Positions 12,269-22,658 of a stretch of 64,000 nt of DNA are shown piece after piece. The notes beneath the pieces were generated by a model, which was given only the letters and a program-made list of their open reading frames with translations, searched no databases and was not told the origin of the DNA. The translations under genes were made by a program, and so were the position numbers. The stretch is from Chalara sp. BL73 (Eukaryota > Ascomycota > Leotiomycetes > Helotiales), in assembly GCA_918026815.1 (NCBI GenBank), contig CAKJVC010000114.1:1-64000 (forward strand), given 5' to 3'. How positions within the stretch are numbered: position 1 is the stretch's first letter; every line of letters begins with the position of its first letter.

Positions 12269-12563
12269 ATAGGTGTTGAGATCACAATGCTATTTGCTGC
12301 CAAGTTGGCTTCGAAAGAAACGATTCTTACTCTTCGTGGATTGCTGGTATATAGCATGCTCTTGATGTCGCTCAACAGGTGGAATGTCCAGTATGGCCTA
12401 CGCCATAACAGAGATCCGATTTCTATCCCATTTCCAACAAAGGGCATCCCAAATGAGTGCTCTGAATGGGGCCATCCTGATGATGCGATTCTGTTAACCT
12501 GCCTCTCATTTTAGTACGGAGGCATCTTCCCGGCACAACTTCGCTAGAGCATTGAACACGACT
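12269..12563 (+). pseudogene. Fragment of a DUF3638/DUF3645-type fungal protein
   Basis: The frame gives ILTLRGLLVYSMLL, RWNVQYGLRHNRDP, IPFPTKG, EWGHPDDAILLTCLSF, then a TAG at a position where the family has Tyr, followed by YGGIFPAQLR and a second TAG where Gln is usual. This matches the conserved block of the very large DUF3638/DUF3645 proteins (LRGLL, RVNYGLD, PYRAKD, FSHPD, LTCLSYYYGG), which are thought to be related to ubiquitin-specific hydrolases. Only about 95 residues of a normally very long protein are visible. The Gln-to-TAG change is a C-to-T transition, as RIP makes. A dead fragment. Confidence 0.68.
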
Positions 12564-13726
12564 AATTATTTAGCCTCGTGGATAAGGCACTTAGAACATA
12601 GCACAGCAGCAGGTAGGTACAGCTAATATCAAATATTGAAGTTTAATGTTCCAATTCTTGAGTCTTAGGCTTGCGCCTACTGGGAGTACGTTAAACGCTG
12701 CACTACACGGGGTTCTAGCTAGTATGATAAGATAGCCGTATATTTGCTACAAGGTTTTTCCTTCTTGTTCCTTGAAAGATCAAGCTTTGGTATTAGCTTT
12801 GCGGTTATGTGGTCTCTTATTTGGCAAACTTGTAAACTTTGACTTGATTGAGCCCTCGGCGTTATTTCCTTTTTTTTTGGCCTGTTTGGCGGCTTTGGTT
12901 TTTATTCCAAGCACCCGGTAGCAACAAATCTTACGTGGGCGGCCTGGAAAACCTAATAAAGTCTTTGGAGATATTTAATATATTATTTTTGATGAACGGT
13001 TGCAGGCATGTGTGAACTTTTGACCTAAGGCTCAGTAAGTTCATTTACACAGTGAACCAAGAATATAAAGCACATGAGAGGATGATGAGTGCGTCATGCT
13101 GCAAGATAATTCCGTAAGATCCACATAGTGGAGATTTGAATCTCTTTGAATCTCTTTGAAAGAGCGTGAGAGAAAGATTTACTCGATAATTTTATCTAAG
13201 GGGATGGAAAGGGTGAATATATGTGGTGTGTGGTCTTGCCAAAGTGGTCCCAATGCCGCTAGCTCAACAGATCATTGGGATTAGGTTAAGACCATGATAT
13301 CCGCAAGATCCGGGGAGGCACAAAGGTTATATATAAGTGTATAACCATTCTTTGGGATAGGAGCTTTGCGTTCGGCTCAAATAGTATTCTTATACTTGCT
13401 ACAGGGATCTCAGTGCTATCCGTGAGTCACTACTTCTTCCCAAACTTCCCAGCCCCTACCAGATCTTCTAATTCTGGGTACGTAGACGCATAGACCGCAA
13501 CATTATTGGTTTTTGTAAATTATTATGTAAGAGTGGAATGTGTGATGCAATTTTCTAGAACTGAAAGAGAGTTGACAATGCACCAAACTGGAATACTTAG
13601 CTCAGTGCAATGTTCGAACTCCCATCAGAGCTACCTATGTAAAATCCAACGTAAAACGATCCTTTAGGGTTCATGTAAAGAGCAAATTCTGCCACCACCC
13701 ACACATTCTTTGGATGCGCATAAAAG
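12564..13726. other. Gene-free stretch
   Basis: AT-rich, no domain recognised. A short direct repeat (GAATCTCTTT twice) sits near 13138-13160. Confidence 0.45.
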
Positions 13727-14533
13727 TCAAGAGATTGTCGCGTAGACAAGGAACTCTTGCGTACTAGTCCAACTGTGTACTCCAGTCACACGGTGAAACT
13801 CCATTGGGACCTTTTGTACAATGTAATTTCTTAATTCGGAGACTGTACCGAGCTTGACAACCTGGATATCCTTACCAAAGAGATCATCGTAGTCGTCGTA
13901 TTGGTCCTCGCCAGGTTCAAGGTAGAAGTCGGGCTCCTGATAATCGTTCTCAAGAGGACCAACCGTGTCTGCGTTGAATGCCCACAGATTCTTTTGGCTA
14001 TCGAGGAACACAACCCAGTGGGTCATGACGCGGGGCTCGAGAGCGAAGATGCGGAGGCGACCCAAGACGAATGCCTGAAGCAGCACTCGCCTGATTCTAA
14101 ACTCTTCTCTGATTTCAATTGTGATTCGGCGAAGATTTTCGGATACGGTGTAATCTCGCAATCTATTTGGCTCGTGGTTCAATGAAGGCTCGGTCATATG
14201 TCGAATAACAATCTCCTTGTCATCGTCGATTTTGATTGATCCTCCGGGGATGCTGGCATATTCATGAAGCTGCTTCGTAAAGTACTTGACCGCGGAGGGA
14301 TGGGGGCGAGAAAAGTCTTGCTGGTCAAGAAGATCAACAAGCTCTTGCTGCGCGGTGAGTTTATCGATCGACTTAAGACGGTCACAAAAATCAACATTCT
14401 GAAGATCAGCTACGGGGGTTGAGGGGAGGCTGTTGACACGAGCTCGATTCTGCTTCCTACTGACTGTATAACATTTTCAGAACAATACTTTGTAAAATAG
14501 ACTGAATCACTCACATGTATTATTACGAGCCAT
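13727..14533 (-). CDS. Hypothetical intracellular protein, about 251 aa, two exons
   Basis: The ATG at 14531-14533 opens a six-codon first exon (MARNNT). A 51-nt intron at 14464-14514 (GTGAGT...ACAG) keeps phase and leads to FSRKQNRARV. The main exon then runs open to the stop at 13727. The protein shows a Q/D-rich helix (LTAQQELVDLLDQQDF), a central part with IEIREEFRIRRVLLQAFVL and MTHWVVFLDSQKNLWAF, and an acidic stretch with several Tyr (EDQYDDYDD). There is no signal peptide or membrane segment. No family was recognised. The intact long exon and clean splice sites make it a real gene in an otherwise decayed region. Confidence 0.62.
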
Positions 14534-15598
14534 CGCACAGGGTGATTGAAAGTATCGTGCATGTTGGCAAACACTGGGTCCGGGTCTTCGAATGCCGCTA
14601 GCAGCGATGGTCTGCTGAAAAAAATGTGTTCCCTTGGTTGAGAACATTTTCTATGTTTGTGTAATTTGCTACAACAAAGTGTTTGTAATGTAGTTTACCG
14701 ATGCCTGCAAGTATGTTCGAGACCGGGAGATAGGAGGCAAGAAGAAGCAGTGACCTGAAATCCCTGAGGTAACAAAAGACAGCTACTTTCAATCATTATT
14801 TGATTAACCAACGGCTTTAATGCTCAGTGGAGATGCAGGATAAATACTTACCAGCTAAATCTTGATCAGCCCTGCTGCAGTCAAAGGAGTGACGGCTCTT
14901 CGCAATTCAAAGTGTAAGGAAGTCTTGCCCAGAAGGCTTGGTCTTGCAGCATCAGAAGGCAAACGCCCCAAGACCTATGACTTTCCTCCCTGGTAGTGTA
15001 TTGTCAGGAACAAGTGTTTGAATGTAATGGCTGTGTTCCAGAGGGTCAAAGGAATGAGGTTTGACTAGAGATGTACGTTCTTTGAAGGAGAGAGCCGCAC
15101 TGTGTGGCGAAGAGCTAGACTGCTAGTATATAAGACAGTTGAGTTGTCCGTGAAAAGTTGGATGAGGAAGAGGATGAAGGTTAAGTTACAATCACAGTTC
15201 GATATTTATTTTTGCAGAAAGAGAGTCTCCTGAATCAAAATACGCTAACCCAATGAAGTTCATTCATCCCCGATTCAAGGTTCGGGCCGTCAGGTGGATG
15301 TACCAGTCTGTGGCCCGTGCATCCTCAGTCCCACCAGACCATATATGTCGATTCACATCAAGATCTCTGCCCACGTCCTCGTCCTCATCCTCATCCTCAT
15401 CTTTATCCCCATGGCTGGCTTGGGCTACAAGGTCCTGGTTCAAGCCAAAACATCACTACTACCACATTTTCCCCAAAAAGGGGGCCAAGACCAATAAGGC
15501 TGAGGCCTTTTGTAAGTGAAGAAGCTGTTAAATGACTATATCCACAAACGCCACTAAACTTCAAAAGAGACTTCCTTTCCGACTGCATTTAGGCGTAC
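14534..15598. other. Gap with a TCCTCA-type simple repeat
   Basis: Holds the 5' side of the gene at 13727-14533 and a TCCTCA-type tract at about 15374-15412. A GTAAGTG donor at 15512 and a TTTAG acceptor before 15595 could belong to a 5' exon of the next open frame, but no joined frame starts with ATG. A frame over the repeat could encode a hydrophobic helix (VLVLILILIFIP). Confidence 0.35.
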
Positions 15599-16225
15599 TT
15601 GGTATCTTATGCTAACACTAACGCTCCCCTAAGGCATTATCTCTCCCATAAAGACTTTGCCCAAATGTATGTTTCCAAACGGCGTCTGACTAAAACCGAG
15701 ACCAGTAGGCCAATGGAGCAAGCCATGAAAGAAATAGCGCAAAACAAATTGAGAGCGCACCAAATACTGTGTCGACAGTATGTTCGCCTCATGGGGACCT
15801 TGCTGACAGCTCTTGACTCCTACATATTCTCCAATCCAGAGTCCAGGGCCATGGTTACTAAACCACTTATCTGGCAAATCCTTGGACACATAAAATATTA
15901 CTTAGACCATACGTATGATGTCGATGAAACACTGCGGAAATCACGGTTTTCAGATCCGCCGTATTCCGAGTTGTGGAGAGATTGGAGGGCATGTAGATGC
16001 GAGCTCAAGCAAAGCACTGAGAAGATCCGAGAAGCGTTGGATTGGAATGTCCAGATCCATTCTCACCTCGATAAAACTCTACTCTCAAATCTCGGAGTCA
16101 CTTCTGTTAAGGATTGCCTGCCGACTGAAAGTGTCGCAAACTTAACCTTGCAGTGCATTCTGGACTTGGAGGTTGTAGCAAAGCAGACACCAGGCAATTT
16201 AGGTCCGCCCACGTCTCTATATTAG
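15599..16225 (+). CDS. Hypothetical protein (exon of uncertain gene model)
   Basis: 208 open codons with ordinary protein composition, including EQAMKEIAQNKLRAHQIL, LLTALDSYIF, LIWQILGHIKYYLDH and LWRDWRACRCEL. It appears largely helical and soluble. The frame does not begin with ATG; the first in-frame Met is about 22 codons in, and an upstream splice acceptor (TTTAG at about 15590-15594) suggests that this is a 3' exon. I do not recognise the family. No disruption is visible within the exon. Confidence 0.4.
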   Translation: MVSYANTNAPLRHYLSHKDFAQMYVSKRRLTKTETSRPMEQAMKEIAQNKLRAHQILCRQYVRLMGTLLTALDSYIFSNPESRAMVTKPLIWQILGHIKYYLDHTYDVDETLRKSRFSDPPYSELWRDWRACRCELKQSTEKIREALDWNVQIHSHLDKTLLSNLGVTSVKDCLPTESVANLTLQCILDLEVVAKQTPGNLGPPTSLY

Positions 16226-17488
16226 AAACTAGTTGAGTGGCTGACCTCAAGCAGAAGAACAATTTCAGAAACTGAAAAAGAGCTTCGACCATCCAGATAT
16301 CCGGAACTCTTCCGGCCTTGGAATGCCTAAGGTGACCTTCCTAGCTCTCACTAGCTATGGATACCATATTGGTAGTAGTAGCACACGCTATGATCTGCCG
16401 CAGAAAGAGAAAATCTCACTTCACAATGTTTTTGGGGCAGGCTTTCAGAAAGAGATCCAACAAGCGTGAGAGAAACATCTCATGGAGCACGGTATGAACC
16501 ATGCGGCAAAGTTGGCGGACAAAGTTCGAGGGCTTTGCTACAACAGTAAACGCGCGGGAAAGACTGCGTACCTGTCCCCCTCTGCGTTTCGAAACGCGGT
16601 GCACTTTTTTAGATCACAAGCCTTGCACAGAAACACCGCTGGTGTCGCATTCTCGTTTGCTATTGGGACGTCATCGGGCCGTGTGCGAAATGCAAGTGCA
16701 TATACCACTTTGGAGAAAAACTTAGCAAGAGTGATGCAAAAAGTAGTCACAAAAAAAGCTGCGAGAACAAAGTGAGGAAATTTCACCCTTTCCCATCTTG
16801 CGCTGAGGATGCTTGGGAATGTAAAAGATGCTATTTGGAGAAGCAAGGTAGTCTTCCACAAATGTAAAGCAGTATAAATAGAGCTTGCTGAACTGTTATT
16901 TCGAAGATAAGCTGGTACGTTCTGCATATTTCGGATGTTCTGTTTTGATCGGTCTGTGCAGAACCACCAGTGATTACCGGGATAGTTAGTGGTTCTTTTG
17001 GTCAATCTCTTTCGCTCGATGCATGACACTGCCATACAAAAATTCAAGTGAGACACGCTTATGAATCCTAAATATGTGGATTAGTATAGTAACAGAATCC
17101 ATGTTTGTAATAAATCGTCGGTTTTATCGAATGCAGGCCCATAGCGCCAGAGGGCCTTGTCGCTTGCCAAGCGGCCGGACAATAGCTTTCGCCTTGGAGA
17201 TATCACATAGGATGCATCATAAGCTTCACGCACATGCATACAATAGCTTATCGTGTACTCTCTAAAGTCGTTATTGCTGTCATAGCCACGGCGGTTTACA
17301 ATGCACCCCCTCAGACTTATTGTTGGAATGTATGTACATAGTTTCACGCGTTCCATCAGATCACGGGGATCGTGGGCCTTCTACCACTATATAACTACCT
17401 GGCAATAGGCCGTAGCTTAGGACAATAATCAACGAATACAGAACCACTCCAGCAAGAGCGCAGTCACAGCTACTACGCCTTTTGCTAC
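16226..17488. other. Unassigned stretch
   Basis: Overlapping open frames exist on both strands (16482-16775 plus, 16538-17056 minus) but none shows a recognisable motif or clean gene structure. Confidence 0.35.
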
Positions 17489-18170
17489 GTGGTAGGTATT
17501 CCGACACTTATATCTCTGTTGATAAATTTCTTCGTTTTCTTGCTATCCCTAAGGGTTTCCAAAGTTAGGTATATAAACCCTGCTCCCCCAGCCGAATTTG
17601 AGCAAAAGGAGAACACTATAATCGACCAAGCTCTCATGAGTGCCGTTTATGCTTTTGCTGCGCGGTGGCTTCCAAGAAAATACTTCCGAGCGGTCCTTCG
17701 ACCGCTACAGCAGAACATGACTTGCAAGAATCGAAAGGTGCATTCTTGAAGAGCATCTGTAACCGGGCTAAAGTTGATGTATCTAGAGCGTGAGCATACC
17801 AAGCTACCGTTCCATCCTTGCTCTTTATCTCTTTGGCGTAACGCCAATATCGCCGAGCAAGGACGGAATTAAGTTCAGTGATCTGTGCTTAGAAGTTCAT
17901 TTGAGGCAATACATCAAGCTCAGGGCCTTGTCTAGAATTTGTCAAATACTAGATAGGATTTTGCTAATGGCGAACATAGCGTTAGACAATCTTCTTCAGC
18001 CAGGATCTTTCTTGATAGAGATACACTCGAAGACGAGCATTTGGAAGATACAGCATTTTGGTTTGAAATTATCTGCGATACATCAAGATCTCTCATACAC
18101 CACTAAAACCAACTCGGATACAAACATAGCCTCAGTTCACCAAAACTCAGAATGTACTGTCTCCCATACC
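17489..18170 (+). pseudogene. Fragment of a fungal transcription-factor-like regulatory domain, frameshifted
   Basis: Three frames carry consecutive pieces: a hydrophobic start, then PAPPAEFEQKENTIIDQAL and SAVYAFAARWLPRKYFRAVL (17570-17700); then, one frame over, GAFLKSICNRAKVDVSRA ending in TGA (17730-17790); then IPSYRSILALYLFGVTPIS, CLEVHLRQYIKLRAL and IHQDLSYTT (17790-18110). The order (FAARWLP, SYRSILALYLFG, CLEV.LRQ) resembles the middle domain of some fungal Zn2Cys6-type regulators. No zinc cluster is found upstream. There is at least one frameshift and one stop. The family assignment is from memory of the motif pattern and is moderate at best. Confidence 0.42.
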
Positions 18171-18242
18171 ATTTGTGAGTGTGTTGGACTGTGCAAGATA
18201 TTAGGTTGCGTCTCCGTTAGCCATTTCCATTCGGCAACGTAG

Positions 18243-18797
18243 CTATCTTTATAGCGTTTACCCTTGCCCAAAGTCATGGTCACAGGCCCGGCTTTCCATA
18301 TTCTGGGCCGGGGTATCAGCACATAGAAAGCTGCAATTGTTAACAAGAATTTCGACTTCACGATGCTCGATTATATTGTGGTTTGAATTGGAATCTGATT
18401 ATGACTATTTAACCTTGTACTATTCGTGGTATAGCTCTTCAATTTCATACCAAAATCCACACCAGCCTGCCGTATGAACTACGCTTTTCGGCACATTTCT
18501 TGGTACCTGGGCTTCCACTGGCTGCCTCATTTTCCAAGGTGGAAGGGGAAAACGCGATCATGTGATCGAAGACATATTTATAAGACAGATGGCGAGCTAA
18601 CTCGCAAGGCGGGGCTTGTAGGGTCTCGCACTACGGTGCGCCTTACAACTTAACAAAGTACGTTATTAACTAATTGTAAAGCACCTTTTCTTTATTTTTA
18701 TGTTTAATAATATTAATCACTATTTAACATTTACAATTTTTTCGCTTTGCATTGGTTTAAAAGCTTTATGTTACTTTCTTGTTTGCTTACTTAAAGT
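18243..18797. other. AT-rich stretch before the solo LTRs
   Basis: Contains an imperfect hairpin near 18617-18650 (TTGTAGGG and CCTTACAA arms around GCAC/GTGC). Otherwise nothing recognised. Confidence 0.4.
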
Positions 18798-18802
18798 TAA
18801 CT

Positions 18803-19092
18803 TGTAACAATCGCTGGCATATGGACTCCTGATCACGTGGCAAGGGACGGACCCCAGGATGGGGTAGGCCATACGGACCCCTTTCGGACATGGCACCCCT
18901 ATATCCCTTACGGACACGGAACTCCGGAAGGATAAGGGGAAGGATATAACAAGCGCTCTCTTTGTCTACGAGATTGTTTTCTTTTCATGTTTTCTATATC
19001 CTTCGTATTAGACCTCTTAGAATACTACTATTAGCCTCAGATACGTACTCCCATATACCTCTACTTAGCCTGTGGTATCTAGCGTTGTTACA
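18803..19092 (+). mobile_element. Solo LTR, family A, copy 1
   Basis: A 290-bp unit beginning TGTAACAATCG and ending GTTGTTACA. It is flanked by the 5-bp direct repeat TAACT (18798-18802 and 19093-19097). Both the terminal TG...CA with a short inverted repeat and the 5-bp target duplication are typical of LTR retrotransposons. No internal polymerase region is adjacent, so it is a solo LTR left by recombination. Copy 2 lies 88 bp downstream in the opposite direction. Confidence 0.87.
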
Positions 19093-19180
19093 TAACTTCA
19101 GCTTGGTAAAATTTTGAACTTTTTATGTGGCGAATCTGTAGCCCTTAAGAGGCGGCTCAGGGGTAAATTTAGGCGCGTGA

Positions 19181-19478
19181 TGTAACAATGTTAAATACCA
19201 CAAGCTGAGTAGAGGTATATAAGAGTACGTATCTGAGGCTAATAGTAGTATTCTAAGAGGTCTAATACGAAGGATATAGAAAACATGAAAAGAAAACAAT
19301 CTCGTAGACAGAAAAAGCACTTTTTATATCTCTCTCCATATCCTTCCGGAGTCCGTGTCGTTTCTAGGTCCGTAAGGGATATGGTGCCATGTCCGAAGGG
19401 GGTCCGTATGGTCTCTGCCCCATTTTGGGTCCGTCCATTGTCACGTGGTCAGGAGTCCATATGCCATCGATTGTTACA
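19181..19478 (-). mobile_element. Solo LTR, family A, copy 2, inverted
   Basis: On the minus strand this 298-bp unit starts TGTAACAATCGATGG and ends CATTGTTACA. It is closely similar to copy 1 along its length (shared GGCATATGGACTCCTGA, CTACGAGATTGTTTTC and CTTCGTATTAGACCTC). It is flanked by its own 5-bp direct repeat CGTGA (19176-19180 and 19479-19483), so it arrived by a separate insertion rather than by duplication of the locus. Confidence 0.88.
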
Positions 19479-19581
19479 CGTGACTTGAATAAGAGGGTGG
19501 TAGAGATTAGTCTTAATAGAGCTTATAAAAAGGATTGTATACAAGTTGCACTACGCTTCCTACAACCTCCCTCGCGCCCCC

Positions 19582-19602
19582 TTTTTTTTTTTTTTTTTTT
19601 TT
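19582..19602. repeat. Run of 21 T
   Basis: An uninterrupted T run next to a C run. Seen from the minus strand it would be a poly(A) tail followed by GGGGGCGCG. A retroposed 3' end is possible, but no source sequence was recognised. Confidence 0.8.
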
Positions 19603-19804
19603 GCTATATTGAAAAGTGTAGCCTATTTAATTGGGTTGCTTATTAACTAACAAGTTTACTAAATAAACAACATCAGTCCCCTGTAGGCCATATAAGAGGT
19701 GGTAATAGGGGTCTCATACGAAGTAATTCCAGGCCTGAGAATAACTAAACTTACGCTGCGAATCTATAATTGTCGCAAGTTTTGATGCAAGATTTGTGAC
19801 ATAA

Positions 19805-19977
19805 TGTCACGTCCGGTGCTCTGAAGCACACGTGACCTACATTAGCCGAGCTCTCGGAGCGCCTCGGGTATATATAGCCTGCTCTCCTCGAGCTCCTCTT
19901 CCTTCCTTAGCTATAGATTCTCGTATAATACCACCGTCGCCCTCTGTATCTGTAGATCCACAGCGTGTGTCGTGATA
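19805..19977 (+). mobile_element. Probable solo LTR, family B
   Basis: A 173-bp unit from TGTCACG to CGTGATA, flanked by the direct repeat CATAA (19800-19804 and 19978-19982). It has a TATATATAG box in the interior. The expected end CGTGACA is read as CGTGATA, one C-to-T change in a CpA, as RIP produces. No homology to family A. No internal element is adjacent. Confidence 0.66.
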
Positions 19978-20423
19978 CATAACGCCTGTGGATTTTAACA
20001 CACCCTCACGTGTAATGGGCCACAAATTAAGGTTACAGTCATATCCTCTTAGGGTTTAGCCAGTAGCGTCACACAATGGCCAAGACAGTTAGAGCGCCTC
20101 TGTACGCTTATATGCAGCATTAATTGGATATTACAAAATAATACCAAGAACTCGTGCTTGCTTTTTTTTCTTGGTATCACAAAACGGAGGAAATGAATAC
20201 AACATGATAGGTTTAAACCTCTCTCCAGTCTTCTATCGCGCAGTTCATCCTTTTCTTCATTATTTCTTTCCATACATACTAGGACCGTTTTATGTTGGCA
20301 AGCAAGGTATTGTTATTTCGATACCTTTTTGTAGATGCCTGCCTCCGTTTCTATACCCTAAGAGAACACCAAGCCACCCTACATCCCTTCCAAGATACGT
20401 CTCTATCTCTAACAGCGATCGTG

Positions 20424-22658
20424 ATGGATAATGAACATAATAGCTCACCAACCTTTCTGCACACGCCAATTGCCACTGATATTGAGGCTCTTGATCTTGC
20501 CACGTCCAATCGCATGGAGATAGATTGTCCAACCGAGCTCGATTGTATTGCAACATTTGAGAAACATGCCAATGAGCCCATCAAAGTGAGGACGATTCCC
20601 AATCAATATCGTTATGAGCCCCTTGAGGATCAATGGCAAATCCGACTGTTGGTGTTGTTCCCTGGCGCAGAAAATGACCCAGTTCAGGGCATGCTAGTTC
20701 CTATTGAACTGGCGAGACCCAACACGGAAAATGCTGGGGATTCGACTCCGTACGAGGCATTGTCCTATTGCTGGGGTGATATGGATAATACTGCGAATAT
20801 TTACCTCAGCCGTAAAGAATTCACTGTCACTCGCAGTCTTTTCAACACCTTGAAGCGACTGCGAAATAAGCCTTTACCACAATATGAAAGTCAACCGAGC
20901 ATGTTTTGTTGTAGAATACTATGGATAGATGCCATTTGTATCGACCAGCAAAACGTCACGGAGCGGACTGCCCAAGTAAAGTTAATGGGTCACATTTACA
21001 GCCAGTCTAATCACACGCTAATCGACGTGGGTGATGGGGATGAAGCATCAGACGCCATCATGGACGCCGCTGTCGAAATCGCTTCCACGGCTGAAGTGGT
21101 GACTGGCATTAATCCATGTGATCTTATCAGGGGAAATTTGCAACGGTTGTTGTTCTCTAAAAATTACCATCTTGTAAAGGAGGCGTTTGAATCTCATCGA
21201 TCTTTCAAAGAACAATCGAATCTGGCTGAAACTGTTTCAGGAAGACTACTTACATTGCCTTGGTTTGGACGCATATGGGTTCTACAGGAAGTTCTGAAAA
21301 GCCCGTCAATGCCAATATTTCGCTGGGGCCAGAAGACTGTGGCGTGGGGTGCCATTGTCATCCTTGCAGTGTGGTCAGAAGCGTGGTCAGCGTGGAATAT
21401 ATATCCAATAATGGAAAGAACGACTAGATTTGATATGCCTCTCGAACTGAAGTTGATGTTAGCCTCGAGGATGGGTATGCGGAAGCTATGGACCCAGATG
21501 GCGACAATGGGCACCGACTCTGAATTCCCGATGTTGCTGCTTTTGTTGAACAGCCAGGAATTCGACGCGACAGATGATCGTGATAAGTTGTTTGCTCTTC
21601 TAGGGATTGCCCGTGAGCTCATATTCTCCGAAGATGAGCTGAAAATATATCGTGGACTGGCTCCAGACTACAAGCACTCTACACCCATGGTCTTTGCTGA
21701 ATTCACCCGAGATATGATCGAGAAATCAAAGTCATTAGATATCCTCTCAGCAGCAGGCCGACTGGATTTCACTGGTCGGCGGGGCCATCCTCTTGGCTGC
21801 CCATCATGGTCCCCCACCCTTTTCAAAGCTCAGGCCAATGCTACCATCACCACACAAGTCAGAATCAGCCTGCTTCTCATTGGCGGGATGAATAGTGCTG
21901 GGGATTCAAAACCAGATCTTCACAGCAGTACCCACCCTGCGGTATTACGGCTGACGGGTTACTGTTTTCAAACCATCCAGCGAGTACCTATGAATAGAGA
22001 CCCAAAAACCAATGAGAGAAGTTCCATGTCTTTCTTGACCTGGTACTCTGATTTTGTTGGCTTTGGAGTACCTGGGATTGAAGACAGCATCAAGTGGGTA
22101 TGAGAGGAATTCGTTGTGCCTCTTGGCGATAGCAGCAGTCATCTACTGTTGCTCTTCCTCGAAACACTGACATGCGGATCTTTCAAAGTAAGCGTTACGG
22201 ATCTTAATGATACGGAAGAAGCCGCCCGAGAAAGATTGCTTTCAAGCTTTGCTGTATATTGGGATAAAATAGACGCTGGTTTTCAGTCTCTCCCTGCTGA
22301 ATGGCGGTCTCGACTTCATGCTTTGAAAGACTCTGCAGACTCAGAAGCATGGAGGCGTTTCAAGTCCTGCATTAGTGGAGCGTTGGGTCGTTGCTTCGCT
22401 CTCACAACCGATGGGCAAATGTGCTTATGCCCTCCTGGGACGCAAGAAGGTGATGTCGTCGCAATTCTTTTTGGTGGAGGTACTCCTTTCGTCCTACGCC
22501 CTCTACCGTCGGCACTTCCAGCGTCCTTATATCCTCTTACTCGAACGCGGAAATATGAATTCATTGGAGAATGCTATTTGCATGGTTCAATGAACGGTGA
22601 AGTTGTAAAATTGTACGAATTAGCGGGTATTCAACCTGTTACAATTGACCTACTTTAA
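20424..22658 (+). pseudogene. HET-domain (heterokaryon incompatibility) protein gene with one in-frame TGA
   Basis: HET-domain proteins trigger incompatibility and cell death on recognition of non-self. The frame has the three usual HET blocks: YEALSYCWGD, LWIDAICIDQQNVTER...MGHIYSQ and LLTLPWFGRIWVLQEV. These are followed by the family's C-terminal half, with DDRDKLFALLGIA and, near the end, GDVVAILFGGGTPFVLRP and YEFIGECYLHGSMNGE. A single TGA at 22101-22103 splits the frame after about 559 codons, and the same frame is then open to 22658. Skipping it as an intron is not supported: the GTATGA...CAG candidate is only 38 nt and shifts phase. CGA-to-TGA is a single transition. The likely start is 20424; an in-frame ATG at 20292 would add 44 residues. 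The truncated product would retain the whole HET domain. Confidence 0.78.

Noticed and set aside
13589..13640. Possible tRNA (TAGCTCAGTG and GTTCGAACTCC)
   Set aside because: The A-box-like and B-box-like words are only a few bases apart, so no cloverleaf is possible.
16538..17056. 172-codon minus-strand frame with hydrophobic stretches
   Set aside because: Overlaps an equally long plus-strand frame. Neither has recognisable motifs or splice structure.
22101..22103. Stop-codon readthrough or selenocysteine at the HET TGA
   Set aside because: The context TGA GAG is not a known readthrough context, and filamentous ascomycetes are not known to use selenocysteine.
22097..22136. An intron removing the TGA in the HET gene
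   Set aside because: The only GT...CAG pair is 38 nt (or 41 nt), shorter than any other intron here, has no branch sequence and shifts the frame.
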